A stretch of 64,000 nt of DNA from Cylicocyclus nassatus (lineage: Eukaryota > Nematoda > Chromadorea > Rhabditida > Strongylidae): contig CATQJL010000001.1 in assembly GCA_958299035.1 (NCBI GenBank), forward strand, positions 12,608,773-12,672,772. Reading direction: 5' to 3'. The notes under the pieces are model-generated. The model was given only the letters and a program-made list of their open reading frames with translations, had not been told where the DNA came from and searched no databases. Position 1 is the first letter of the stretch; each line of letters starts with the position of its first letter. A program made the translations under genes and the position numbers. Below are positions 45,401 through 55,865 of this stretch, piece by piece.

Positions 45401-48400
45401 TCAGAATTTTTGTAAACTTTTTGTTGAACTTTTTGTTTTTGTCGATATTACTTTTCCCAAGAAGTCTTTTGCCTACCGTAAGGTACCATTTTGTAAAGCT
45501 GACTTCAACTTAGACTTACAGTATGGACCGAATCACCCATGTCTCTGCGTTACTGTAGGATTGCGGTAGGAACTTCAAGAAGGGTTTCAGCCATTAAGGG
45601 CTCTATTTTGCCTCGGAAAGCAAATCAAAAAACCTGGAAATTGCTAACTATGCTAAGTAGAGTCGCAAAACCAAACATGAACTTCGCCTTTCACCGCAAG
45701 GGTTCCTTCGTAACTTATGCCAGGTGAACAGCAATAGCTGTCTTTAGAATGCTTCCTAAAACTGTAATTACATCATTTGAAAAGCTTTACAAACTTTCAA
45801 AAAGTTGAGTAAAAATTAGCGCGCGTAAAATTACCGATACACCACTTTTCAGAATTTTTGTAAACTTTTTTTTGAAACACGACTAATCCACAATAACGCT
45901 GTAAGCCAAAAGTTTCGCCGCAATCCTACAGTAAGGAAGGGCGATCGATGGTCCGCTCAATACTGTAAATCTAACAAGGGAACCGCGTCGAACCGAAGTG
46001 GCCTTTCCAGATGAGACCCATACTGCTTTGAAGAGTATTAAGCGGTGATTCCAAATCTGCCTTCCAAATCTGCCAAGCGCCTCTGGACGCCGTGTTATGA
46101 CCGTTTTTCTGAACGAAAAATGAATGCAGAATTTAGGTTTTGGTAATTTAGGTAATTGATCGTTACAATCTTTCCAGCGCTCAGATAAAGCCCCCTTGTA
46201 AGTTGAAGCTACCTCTCTAAAATGGTACCTGAAGGTAGGCAAAAAACTTCTTGGGAAGAGGGATACTAACGATCAAACGTGTATACATACCTTTGGGACA
46301 CCTTGTATGATTAACTCTGGAAGTTTCTTCATTTGTAGCTCTACTAGAATTTATCAAAGTTTAGAAATAACGCATTCGATATATTACTGTCTATCGAATT
46401 TACATTCCAATGAGAGTTGCCCCTGCTGGGTAATCTTTCAAAATTCATCGAACTTCTTGCGGGTGTTCTCGAGTGCTAGCTGCAAATACGAAATTCATTT
46501 CCCTCATTGGTTTCACAATGATGCTACGATAGCCGTACTTGTCCTCTTCAAGCATAATCTTCTACTATAAGTTTTCTTATTTAGGCTATAAATAAGGGCA
46601 TGCTAGACCTTTAGCTCTAGCTTCGCGAAAAATTGAAACCAAATATAACTGTCAATGTTAGTGGCATTTCCACTATGCTCGAACTGAGCTTCCAGTTTGT
46701 ACCCATTAGAAGAGGTTGTTTGGAAATTTTGGTACTTCTTAATTCGGCGTGTACCGAAATCCTTATCGAACATATCTTGTTTCACTCCAACATCGTTTCC
46801 GTCGTCATTGCTTGAAGCAGCTTTCAGAAAACGGATTTATTCTTGCACTTGGCTACAACAAATGTTCATATCCAAAGTTCTGTATTACATTAGTCGAAAG
46901 TTGTGCACCTCCAATTCTGGCAATTTTCTTTTAGCCCCCCCCCCCTAGTGCCATATTTTCTCGCGATTGGTTTCTTTTGGAAGACGCGATTAAGCGCTCT
47001 GATAGAAATATTAATGATCAAAACTGATAGATGACTTCGACATGTTGTGAATTTCTTGAAAAGACAAGAACCTTCATCTCTGCCTTACGTCACTCATTGT
47101 TTCAAAGCTTCATCATTTTTGTCGTTAAAGTAAAGTTTTGGGAGTTCACAATTTCAATTTATATTCTAAAAGAGAAACATGAGTGTCATAGTTAGCTTTT
47201 GAAATGGCAATTGCAACTTTCCTAAATTTTTGATTATTGACGAAAAAATGATAATTTCTGGGATGAATTTGATGCTAGCATTCCATAATTTTCCCGCAGT
47301 CGCTTCGTTTACTGCGCAGCGTTTCCATTGTTTCGAAGACCCTAAAGTTGTACATCTCCAATCGGCAATTTTCTTTTAACCTCCCCCAGTGCCATATTTT
47401 CTCGCGATTTTTTTCTTTCGGAAGACGCCAAGCGCCCTGAAAATAGAAATAAAGCGCCCTAAAAACTTGGTGCTCCTTTATTTGCATGCATTATATTTTT
47501 GCCATGTATAGGCTAATAGATTCGAAACGCCAGAGTTTATGAAGACTCTGCGGTGCAACAGCATTCTCGCGTGTACAGATTCATGCTCATGCTAATGCCG
47601 CCAATCTAGCGTGGATTGGCCACGGGCCACAAAATTCGTTTGCACTCACTAGCATTTTCTGAAGATTTTAATTAATTTTAACTTTTTCACGCGCAAGTGA
47701 TGTCGGCACTGCAGACTAGTCTCGACCTTTGCGTCGCTTTTCACGGAAGAATGGCTCCTGCTTCCATTTGCTTCCGCAATGGACTTACCTAGGCATCATT
47801 TTTATAAAAAAATTTTAGTTACCGCTTGAGAATTTGATGAGATCCAAGAAAGGATGCAGCAATAATCCAAAAATTTATTACACAAAAATAACTATTAGGT
47901 TGGTGCAAAAGTAATGCGCGTTTTGAGAGTTCTCACTTTGACGTGCTATAACTTCCTAAAAAATCCATATTTTTCAGTACGGCAAAGTTTATCAGAGGCT
48001 CCAAACCTTTCTCTATACAGCGCACGTTGCCCTAGGTTAACTTCGCAAATCGGTGGAAAAATATGGATCGATAAGTAAAAAAATTTTTTTCGCAAACCTC
48101 GTGTTTAACGGATCATAACTTCCTTCAAGATTTGTCGGTATAAATGATAAGTTGGCTATCTTGTAGCCGCAAGCCAGTAGTACAAAAAAAGCACAAAAGG
48201 GCTCAAATATAGAGTATTTGCGAAAAGGAAAAAAATAATATTCAAAATTTTCCGCTTTTTTCGGCATTTTTGGTAGCCCTCAAAATCCCAAAATACGGAG
48301 ATTTTTGAGATTTCTATTTACTGAACAGCTTCCACATTTCTGCAAAAACTGTCAGTAGGAGGCCCACCCTCACGCTTATAGAAACGAGCAAAACTTTGGC

Positions 48401-50040
48401 GATTGCCCTCTTCAAAGGAAATCTATGGACCACAGAATGGCCAAAACCATCACTCATGATGAGGCGCCGAGATCTCAGTCTAAGTAATATCTAGGAAAAC
48501 AGTAAAGCCTGCATAGGGTAGAAGATTTCTACTATATACAGTAGTTAAATTTTCAAAAGAATGCTTTTACTCGCGCTTGAATTCTGGCCCAAAAAGTAAG
48601 TGCAGTGAAATTTTGGTTTTGAGTGCGCTTGTATGAAGCTCTATAATTTTTTAACGAATGAGGCTAGAAGCTTCTTTCAACCACCGTTGGATAGAGCATG
48701 AAAGAAGCTTCTTGATAATATGCTGGTTAGGTTTCAAAGGAGAAACTTTGATGGAGAAAAGCTATCTTGAAACAAGGGCTAGAAAAACGCGCATTACTTT
48801 TGCACCAACCTAATAATTACAGTACGCCGCAATGCTACGTCCTATGAAGCTCTCTGCCATCGTTGCTGCAGCATTGGAAGGAGCGCGTAGTGACAACGTA
48901 AGTTTTCAATTCCTCACAAATCATCGTAATTTTTCTTCTTACAAAAACAGTTCACCTTCATTCCTCTGATTTTAGAACACCGAACAGTATGAGAAAATCT
49001 CAGCGCTTGCCAAGCAGATTGAGAATATGGATGTGAAAGCTACGACAGTCAACCCAACACGAACAAATCAAACAATGACAAATTCGAATATGACTATGCC
49101 TATGGGTTCGAACGTTACCATGATGCCAGGGTTAAGCTCAACTATGCCTACAGCTGTGTTAAATGCAACTGAAATACACACTCTCACCGCTGAGTTACAC
49201 AATAGCACAAACTCTAATCACACTGAACCGAACGTGGTAACCGGAGGTAACACAACTTTACCAGGGGTGGGTAATACCCATTCCAACATGACCATGCCTA
49301 TGGTCAACATGACCATGCCTATAACTAACATGACCATGCCTATGGTTAACATGACCATGCCTATGGTTAACATGACCATGCCTATGGGTAACATGACCAT
49401 GCCTATGGTTAATATGACTATACCCCTGGGTAACATGACCATGCCTATGGTTAACATGACCATGCCTGTGGGTAACATGACCATGCCTATGGTTAATATG
49501 ACTATACCCCTGGGTAACATGACCATGCCTATGGTTAATATGACTATACCCCTGGGTAACATGACCATGCCAATGGTTAACATGACCATGCCTATGGGTA
49601 ACATGACCATGCCTATGGGTAATAACATGACCATGCCAATGGTTAACATGACCATGCCTATGGGTAACATGACCATGCCTATGGGTAACATGACCATGCC
49701 TATGGTTAACATGACCATGCCTATGGTTAATATGACTATACCCCTGGGTAACATGACCATGCCTATGGTTAATATAACCATGCCTATGGTTAACATGACT
49801 ATACCCTTGGGTAACATGACCATGCCTATGGTAAACATGACCATGCCTATGGTCAACTCAACCATTACCGAAATTGGCAATATCGTAAGTATGTTCAACA
49901 ACACCATGCACTCTAACACCTCCATGCCAGTTATTGACGCAATAATACACACAGCCAACAACACCGTGGGAGGACTTAATCCGATCATACCCCAACTCAA
50001 CATCTCGTTCCCTCTCACTGAACCCGTAAGTGGCAGGTAG
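42449..50040 (+). CDS. Predicted secreted protein with Met-rich N-glycosylated heptad repeats, 5 exons
   Basis: Exons 42449-42637, 42688-42759, 44280-44411, 48823-48897 and 48976-50040 are all phase 0 with GT-AG introns and give 510 residues. Residues 1-17 (MLILVALLVLANLSAAQ) form a signal peptide. Residues 18 to about 155 form a helical, Met-rich region with a single cysteine, sequons NET and NVT, and segments such as MVDARD-like MDARDRSNFYNTAIPR and GLAEIYGFSGDS. Next comes a Thr/Asn-rich linker and then 27 tandem heptads of the type NMTMPM(V/G) or NMTIPLG (49285-49854). A non-repeat tail of about 60 residues follows. No transmembrane segment is seen after the signal. I do not recognise the family; function is unknown. 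The last codons GTAAGTGGC also resemble a splice donor, so the true C-terminus could differ, but AATAAA follows at 50130. Confidence 0.8.
43073..43560. mobile_element. Foldback MITE in intron 2 of the secreted-protein gene
   Basis: Left CAGGGTGTCCCATAATTTTT and right AAAAATTATGGGACACGC are inverted; the first 10 bases match the other CAGGGTGTCC family but the interior differs. 'taaagatc'-type family signatures are absent, so it may be a separate subfamily. Confidence 0.65.
44986..46305. mobile_element. Second composite MITE (CAGGGTGTCC family with nested CAAGGGAA element)
   Basis: Left GGGGTGTTCCAAAAGTATTATACAC-like end and right TACCTTTGGGACACCTTG. The left half is duplicated in tandem (compare 45016-45190 with 45435-45600, both with 'ccaagaagtcttttgcc' and 'ttactgtaggattgcggtag'). 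A truncated CAAGGGAA element (45975-46198) is inserted at AATCTAA, the same site as in 17285-18615. It lies in intron 3 of the secreted-protein gene. Confidence 0.7.
46895..47460. repeat. Direct duplication of a 110-bp block (46895-47005, 47345-47460)
   Basis: Both copies read 'ggcaattttcttttarcc' followed by a C tract, 'agtgccatattttctcgcga', then 'ggaagacgc' and 'aagcgc(t/c)ct'. Copy one contains a C11 tract (46935-46945) where copy two has CTCCCCC. Spacing is about 455 bases. Confidence 0.7.
47895..48813. mobile_element. 919-bp mariner-type MITE ending nine bases before exon 4
   Basis: Ends TTAGGTTGGTGCAAAAG...GCGCGTTTT (inverted on the right), flanked by TA (47893-47894 and 48814-48815). 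The end sequence is the widespread mariner terminal repeat. Contains 'tagccgcaagccagtagta', shared with the copy at 62944-63878. No ORF. It is inserted in intron 3 of the secreted-protein gene, and exon 4 starts at 48823. Confidence 0.88.
49285..49854 (+). repeat. In-frame 21-bp minisatellite: 27 heptads, nearly all with an N-X-T sequon
   Basis: The tract is 570 bases, exactly 27 x 21 plus one extra Asn codon after unit 16. Unit types are NMTMPMV (most common), NMTMPMG and NMTIPLG (five), with single NMTMPIT, NMTMPVG and NITMPMV. MV and LG or MG units tend to alternate, suggesting expansion in 42- or 63-bp blocks. Every unit carries Asn-Met/Ile-Thr, a glycosylation sequon, and the M-x-M-x-M spacing. 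The minus strand is also open across it by periodicity. Confidence 0.92.
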
Positions 50041-50129
50041 TGGCAGGGCTCAACTCAACTACGGCACATCTTAATAACACCAATCCGCTGCTTACAAGGA
50101 TGAATATTTACGTTGAGGCTTAAATATTG

Positions 50130-50135
50130 AATAAA
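50130..50135 (+). terminator. Poly(A) signal AATAAA of the secreted-protein gene
   Basis: AATAAA 90 bases after the TAG at 50038-50040, a normal short nematode 3' UTR. It supports ending the gene in the fifth exon. Confidence 0.6.
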
Positions 50136-50494
50136 TCATTGTTTACACCGTGTTCTTTTCATTGATTCGTGCAGTATTGCAATTAGTTTTGCTCCAGATT
50201 CCCTTTTTCAAGCTCCTAGGAGAACTGTCTAAGAAAGTTTCTTTCTCAAAAGAAAGTCAGGACTTTCAAAAGCATTCGCTTCCGTTGCAGGTCATCTGAC
50301 TTGTCTTCGAGCTTATTGCGAATTGTAATTCGTTAGTATACCAGTGGCGGTCCTAAAATTTCCATTCGAAGAAGGGGTGGGTGGGAAATGGGGAGAGGAG
50401 ACAAAAAAATTTTCAAATGAAGGCGCGTGGCTCTATCATGCATTCCAAAAAATTTTATGGGATCCTTTTTGAAATTTTGGAGGGCCCATAACCA

Positions 50495-51345
50495 CGATCT
50501 TCGAAACTATAGTCCAGTATGCCTGCTGAGTATGCTGTACAATCTTTTCACGAAGATTATCCTCGCTCGCATATCTAGAACACTGGATTGAAGCCTAACC
50601 TTAAAGGCAGTGGCTCGGCAAATCCCCGACCTAAAGTTTTTTCGCTTAACTAAGGTATTTCGACGCGCTGATTCCGAAAATACACTTTAAAGAGCGCGAA
50701 AACGGCGGAAACTAGCATTTTCCGAGGCTCATCATTTTGAATTCGGACGAGTGTAACGCTTCACGTCATAGTTAGAGACGTAGAGTCGTTTCGGGACCAT
50801 CATGTTTATAACATTGCGGCATGCCGCCTCCGACGGTGGAGGGGGGGGGGGGGACCGCGAGCTCTCCGAGCGCGTGTAAGAATACCTTGCGCGCACGGGT
50901 TTCGGGGCAATTTCCTAGGCGGGGGCAGCATGGTGTGCGCTCGGACCTGCTCTTTTCTCATGTTTGGGATGCAAGCAACTTTCCATATCAAAATTTTGGT
51001 ATATTTGATTTTGCAGAGCTACTGCCTTTAAGAACAAGCTGGATTTCGCAAAGGATTCAGCTGCATGGACCACATCCAGACGTTTTCGAGGGTTATGGAA
51101 GTCTGCCGGGAGTACCGACTGCCTCTCGTCCTAACCTTCGTCGACTACGAGAAAGCCTTTGACAGCGTTGAAACCAACACCATTCTGTCTGCGGTAGTCG
51201 ATCAAGGAGTGGACTCAACTTACGTGAGGACGTTAGCCGACTGCTACAAGGACTGTACAACGATCATGCAGCTATTCCATGTTCGTACCAGGCTTGTTCC
51301 GCATCGAGTTGCAAGACAAAATGGAAAAAATCCAAAATTCTGAAA
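50495..51345 (+). pseudogene. RTE-type LINE reverse transcriptase fragment split by a MITE
   Basis: 50510-50600 encodes a piece with SPVCLLSMLYNLFTKIILA, and after the insertion 51030-51300 encodes EQAGFRKGFSCMDHIQTFSR in a changing frame, then LVLTFVDYEKAFDSVE. That last block is RT motif A of RTE elements (F-DYEKAFD). The two parts join when 50601-51031 is removed. Only the N-terminal third of the RT domain is left. Confidence 0.8.
50601..51031. mobile_element. TTAAAGGCA-family foldback inserted in the RTE fragment; G13 tract inside
   Basis: Ends TTAAAGGCAGTGGCTC (left) and GAGCTACTGCCTTTAA (right). The insertion interrupts an otherwise continuous RTE coding match. It contains a G13 tract at 50841-50853. 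Confidence 0.7.
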
Positions 51346-52080
51346 AAATGAAAATATTTGTATCTTAGTTCAAAAACGTTCTGCAAAGCTTCCACTTGCT
51401 CACGCATGTAATCTGGCCCACCAGCTATTTATATATACACTTGCTGCATTTTTCTGATGGCTAGAAATCGAGAAAAAAACAGTGCGTTCAATTTTCATTT
51501 CAACTCGGTCAAACTCAATGGTTCAGAAGCTTTGGCAGACTCGACATGTGGAATACTGTGCCTAAATCCATTAACTTTGTTTCGAAAAGATCATCTAACA
51601 TGAGCTTTATTTCAACTATTACCATAGACAAAGTGGCAGATCTGACCTTTGAAAAGTGCCTGAAGGAATTTGAAGTAAACTTCGGAAAGTGTTTCCCCAC
51701 CTTCTTTATCCAGTAAAGAAACCTTCGTCTCCCACCCCTGCCCACCTCCCTCCCCCCCCCCACTTTTTGGTCAGAGTTTCGACTGCCACTTCCAGAATGG
51801 GAAAATCGTTTGCAAACTAATTACACACTTCCATTCTCCCTGCAAATTCGGGCTAACTCATCATTTTCACTATCTCTTGCCGTCGATCCCAAAAGAAGTA
51901 CAATCTTCTAAATTAAATGTCCGTGTTTTTTAGCCATTTTTCTTTCGGCCGCGGGTAATCCTGGACTAACATTAACTTACTTACGCAAACGGTAGTAGAT
52001 TAGAACCCACAGATCATGCTTTTTTGAGCCTTTCCAATTACATTAGTGCAATTGGGTATATAGTGTCTTTTCTGGCATAT
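51346..52080. other. Intergenic, no gene recognised; C10 tract at 51752-51761
   Basis: Only chance ORFs. A pyrimidine-rich run with ten C lies at 51752-51761. Nothing else stands out. Confidence 0.4.
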
Positions 52081-52081
52081 A

Positions 52082-52760
52082 CAGGGTGTCCGTAAAGTAT
52101 GTATACACTGTTTGATCGTTAATATCTTTCTTCCCAACAAGTCTTTTGCCTTGCTTCAGGTACCGTTTTGTAGAGCTGGCTTCAACTTAGATTTACAGTA
52201 TGGAGCGAATCGCGATCGCTCTTCATTACTGTAGGATTACGGTAGAAACTTGAAACATATGGCGTCAATGTGGAAAAAGCTGCCGTCTCAAAATTTTTCA
52301 AAAAAATGTGAAAACTTGTGCAATAGGGTTTTTATGGACTCTGAGTTCAATACTCAACTATTCACAAGATTGCGAAGCTTTCTAAACGGTGTAACCGCAC
52401 TTTTTAGGAACATTGAAAAAATGGCCGCTATCTCTTACCCGGCATAACTCTTCAATGAAGCATCATAATAAGTTGGGAACTTTACGATTAGAATCAACAA
52501 CTCTAATTAGCCTAGTGTTAACGCTTTCAGGCTGCTTTGTTTCCTTTGTGGGGCAAAATATGGCCTTTCATGGCTCAAAACCCTCTTCAAAGTTTCTACC
52601 GTAATCCTACAGTAATGAAGAGAGATGGGTGAGTCGTTTTGTACTGCAAATCTAAGTTGAAGCCAGCTCTACAAAATGGTACCTGAAGCAAGGCAAAAGA
52701 CTTCTTGGGAAGAGAGATATTTACGATCAAACAGTGTATACATACTTTACGGACACCCTG
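52082..52760. mobile_element. Foldback MITE, CAGGGTGTCC family, intact copy (679 bp)
   Basis: CAGGGTGTCCGTAAAGTATG (left) and its complement at the right, flanked by TA (52080-52081, 52761-52762). Arms match over their whole length, including the 'ttactgtaggattacggta' blocks. The internal AATCTAAGTTGAAG is uninterrupted and serves as the empty-site reference for the composite copies. Confidence 0.88.
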
Positions 52761-52762
52761 TA

Positions 52763-54188
52763 TATCCTTCGATTTCGATAAGTCGTTAAGTCTGCTCCGC
52801 AAGCAAGCAGGGGGGGGGGGGCGGGAGGGATTGCGCACAGTAAAATCTGTTGCTTCCCGTAAGGGGCTTGTATCTACCCTTTGATCCAACTGGCTTGGCG
52901 GCTAGAAGGCAAGGCTTCGTGACCTAACAGAGGCTAGATAATGATCAGAGAGCACGGGCGCGAGAAAGACGCAGACTGCGTCGCTGGCGCGAGCGGCCTT
53001 AGGCCACAAGGCCCCGCCATCCATTCACCGATCCAGATGAATCAAAGGTTATATCTCTCATAATAAATTCTATATGTCATATATTCTTATCTGAGGCCTG
53101 AATACTATCATACCATATCTGTTTCTACCAGTGGAATACCGAATTCAAAAAAATTCAAATCAATTTTATGAAAGAATCTTTTCGGACAGGTGAGGGTGGG
53201 GGGGGGGGGTGGCTAAAAAATTTGGATTTTTTTGGCGTTTTGTAGGTTTATCAAAGGTAAAATTGTTTATAGAGGAAATTAGAATCAAAATCTTTCAACT
53301 CTGAGGTGCAATTTTTATAATGTCTAAATGGCGCAAGAAATTCGCATACAGTAGGGGGGTCCGACAATTATCAAACTCAAATCATCTTACATATAAAGCC
53401 GAATGTCTGTTTGTCTGTATGTCTGTATGTCTGTCTGTATGTCTGTGTGGGGGTGATCAGCATGCTCGGTTACACCCCCCTGCCAAATTCCAGCCCCCTA
53501 GCTCAAATTTTGCAAAAAATTGATAAAATCGACATCGATCGATAACGAAAAGTGGACTGTGACACCCGCCGGGGCCCGAAGTGTATGTGTGCCAAGTTTG
53601 GTCCTCATCGGTTAAGAAGTGGAATTTTCTATTCGGAACATATGGCGGAGCCGGGTAAGCCAGCTAGTTCAAAATAAGGATAGACAAACATTCTAAGAAG
53701 GGTCCTATTCAGAATTTCTTCCTCTTTCCAACATGTTCTTGTTGATTCCTTCGTTGTTCGCTTGGAAAATCGTCCGAATTTTCAATTCGTAGTTTTTACC
53801 TACCCTGATATTTTTTTGTGTTTTTGTTCTGTACTTTTGAAAATGCTTTGATAGCGATTATGTAAATTAAACGAAATGCAATGCAATAAAATGTTTTGGC
53901 ATCAATAGCTGGCTTCCAAAACTTCTGAAAATATTTTCCCGATGCTATCAATTTCCATATTTGGACAACCCGATCCTCATAGCACATCGGAAGGCAAACG
54001 ACTAGGATGTCATTCAATGCAGCTTCTTCTCCTCCTTGGCAGATGTTCTTCCTTTATGATTCTCAAAACCTCGAGGAATGGAGGAAGAACTGCCATAATT
54101 CTAGTTTTGTGATGAGTCCCAGGCTGCACCCGAAAATTTTAAAAAACGCTGTTTCAAAATAGGAACTTATTTGTCTTTCAAAATTAGT
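52763..54188. other. Intergenic, no gene recognised; G12 tracts and a TGTC microsatellite
   Basis: G12 tracts at 52810-52821 and 53198-53209. A (TGTC/TGTA)n run at 53401-53450. Short ORFs overlapping these are not genes. Confidence 0.5.
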
Positions 54189-54197
54189 GTTTAATCA

Positions 54198-54331
54198 GGG
54201 TGGAGGAACGAACGCCTCAATTAGGCCCCGCCTCCGCGGACCACTGGTCCCAACACGATGCGCAACAGTAGGACGAAAGGACCAGCAGCCCGCGGAGGCG
54301 ATACCTAATTGAGGCGTTCGTTCCTCTACCC
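54198..54331. mobile_element. 134-bp GC-rich foldback with perfect 9-bp target duplication (MULE-like MITE)
   Basis: Ends GGGTGGAGGAACGAACGCC (left) and its near complement at the right (GTTCGTTCCTCTACCC), flanked by GTTTAATCA on both sides (54189-54197 and 54332-54340), an exact nine-base repeat. It shares CCTCCGCGGAC and CTGGTCC inner blocks with 7822-7956. Confidence 0.85.
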
Positions 54332-54340
54332 GTTTAATCA

Positions 54341-55865
54341 TACTCAATTTTTAAAAACTCCAGTTTGCGAGATTTCATAGTGTTTGAAACGTTTCTATAT
54401 TTCCCGCTTCGCAAATGTGAAGACTTTGGAAAAACTTGTTTTTAAAAGTACTGAAAAGCCAGTTGTCGATGCCAGAATATTGGGTTTTGTAGCATTTTGC
54501 TTATTCTATTTAACTTTTACCAAAGCATTTTCAGAAGTTCAGAATGAAAATTTCAAAAAAATAGCTAAAGTTAAGGTGCATAAAATCTATGAATTGAAGA
54601 TTGTGACGATTTTTCAAGCAAACATCAAAGGAATCCGAACAAAAACACTACTGCTGAAAAGACGAAGAAATTCTGCGTAGAATGCTTTTTGGAATGTTTT
54701 TCTATCTTTATTTTGAAATATTTGAGGATAGATCTAAAAATGGCACAAACTTTTGGACCCACCTAATATAATCCCTCATCGAAATTTCGAACCGTCATGC
54801 TTAGTAAAAGTTAAGAATTAATAGATACATGTAGGTCTTTGATATTGCAGCATTCTCTCTGGTCCTGTATTGCATATTTTCCTTACAGCAACAGAGAGAA
54901 ATATCAAAGCTAAAATCAGAAGAAATACTTTCCTTTAGTTTGGCAGATTAACACTTCCTCTGAAATATGCCCGCGAGGGCGATAATTCATACTCTCAAGT
55001 AGCAAGTACTCTGCGATTAGCTGAATCTAGAAGTTGAAACACCTTGAAATGATTACAGAGTCAGATTCCTCAAATCCTTCTCTTTTCACCCATCTTCTCT
55101 CGACAACAATTCTTGTTAGACAATTAGTGAAATTAATCGCTGTAGCAAGGGGAACACCGAATGTGAATTTTTCGGAACCTCGCAGGACCGACTTGAAGGT
55201 CGCCATGCTTTTCCTTTTTTATATTTCGCTTTAAGAGACGCATTGTTCTTGAAACATTAATGAAAAAGTGGCTTTTTTGGTGTTCAAAAAAGTTTTATTT
55301 CAGAAAAAGTGCTAGAGGGGCAAGTTTTACCTACCAACGTTTTTTATTGAAAACATGATTATATTAAGTTGACGCTTAAAATGTACTCTTTCTTTTGTTT
55401 TCGAAAAATCAGAGTTTCTAAAAAAATGTGAAAGTTACTCTGCACTCCTACACAATGGTGAAATATGCCGTAAATCACACATAATTAGCAAGTACACGAA
55501 AATTTTGAAAATATACCCGAAACTCTCTTTGAGCTTTTTTATGAAATTTTTATGAATTTCAACACTGTTTCTTCTATGGTAGCTCCTAGTTTTTGAAACG
55601 AAAACCGAAAAAATACCAAAGAAATCTGAAGATCCTCAAAAAATTCCTTTCTGTATTCACCACGTGGAAATTGCTACGGAAAGCTTGGACATATTATCAA
55701 ATTTGTTTTGAAAATGTTCTACTGATCAACAATAAAAACTAAAATAACGGAAATCATCTTCATCCTGGAAGTTATATTGCCTATATGAACCTCCCGTCAA
55801 TATGTTTTATCTAGTTATGCATAAAATTTGAGAAAAAAATCGAGAAGTGAAAGCACAAATTTTCC
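54341..55865. other. Intergenic, no gene recognised
   Basis: AT-rich sequence with only chance ORFs (54384-54680 is the longest, 98 codons, without recognisable domain). I see no repeat partner in the window. Confidence 0.4.

Noticed and set aside
49218..50018. 266-codon open frame on the minus strand across the heptad array
   Set aside because: It is open only because a 21-bp repeat without stops in one phase repeats throughout. The plus-strand frame has a signal peptide, phased exons and a poly(A) signal.
50024..50044. GTAAGT at the end of exon 5 as a true splice donor
   Set aside because: A stop comes 15 bases later and AATAAA 90 bases after that, and I found no convincing downstream exon. 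The possibility is noted in the gene entry.
54384..54680. 98-codon ORF as a gene
   Set aside because: No domain, signal peptide, splice partners or poly(A) signal pattern; composition is like the surrounding AT-rich DNA.
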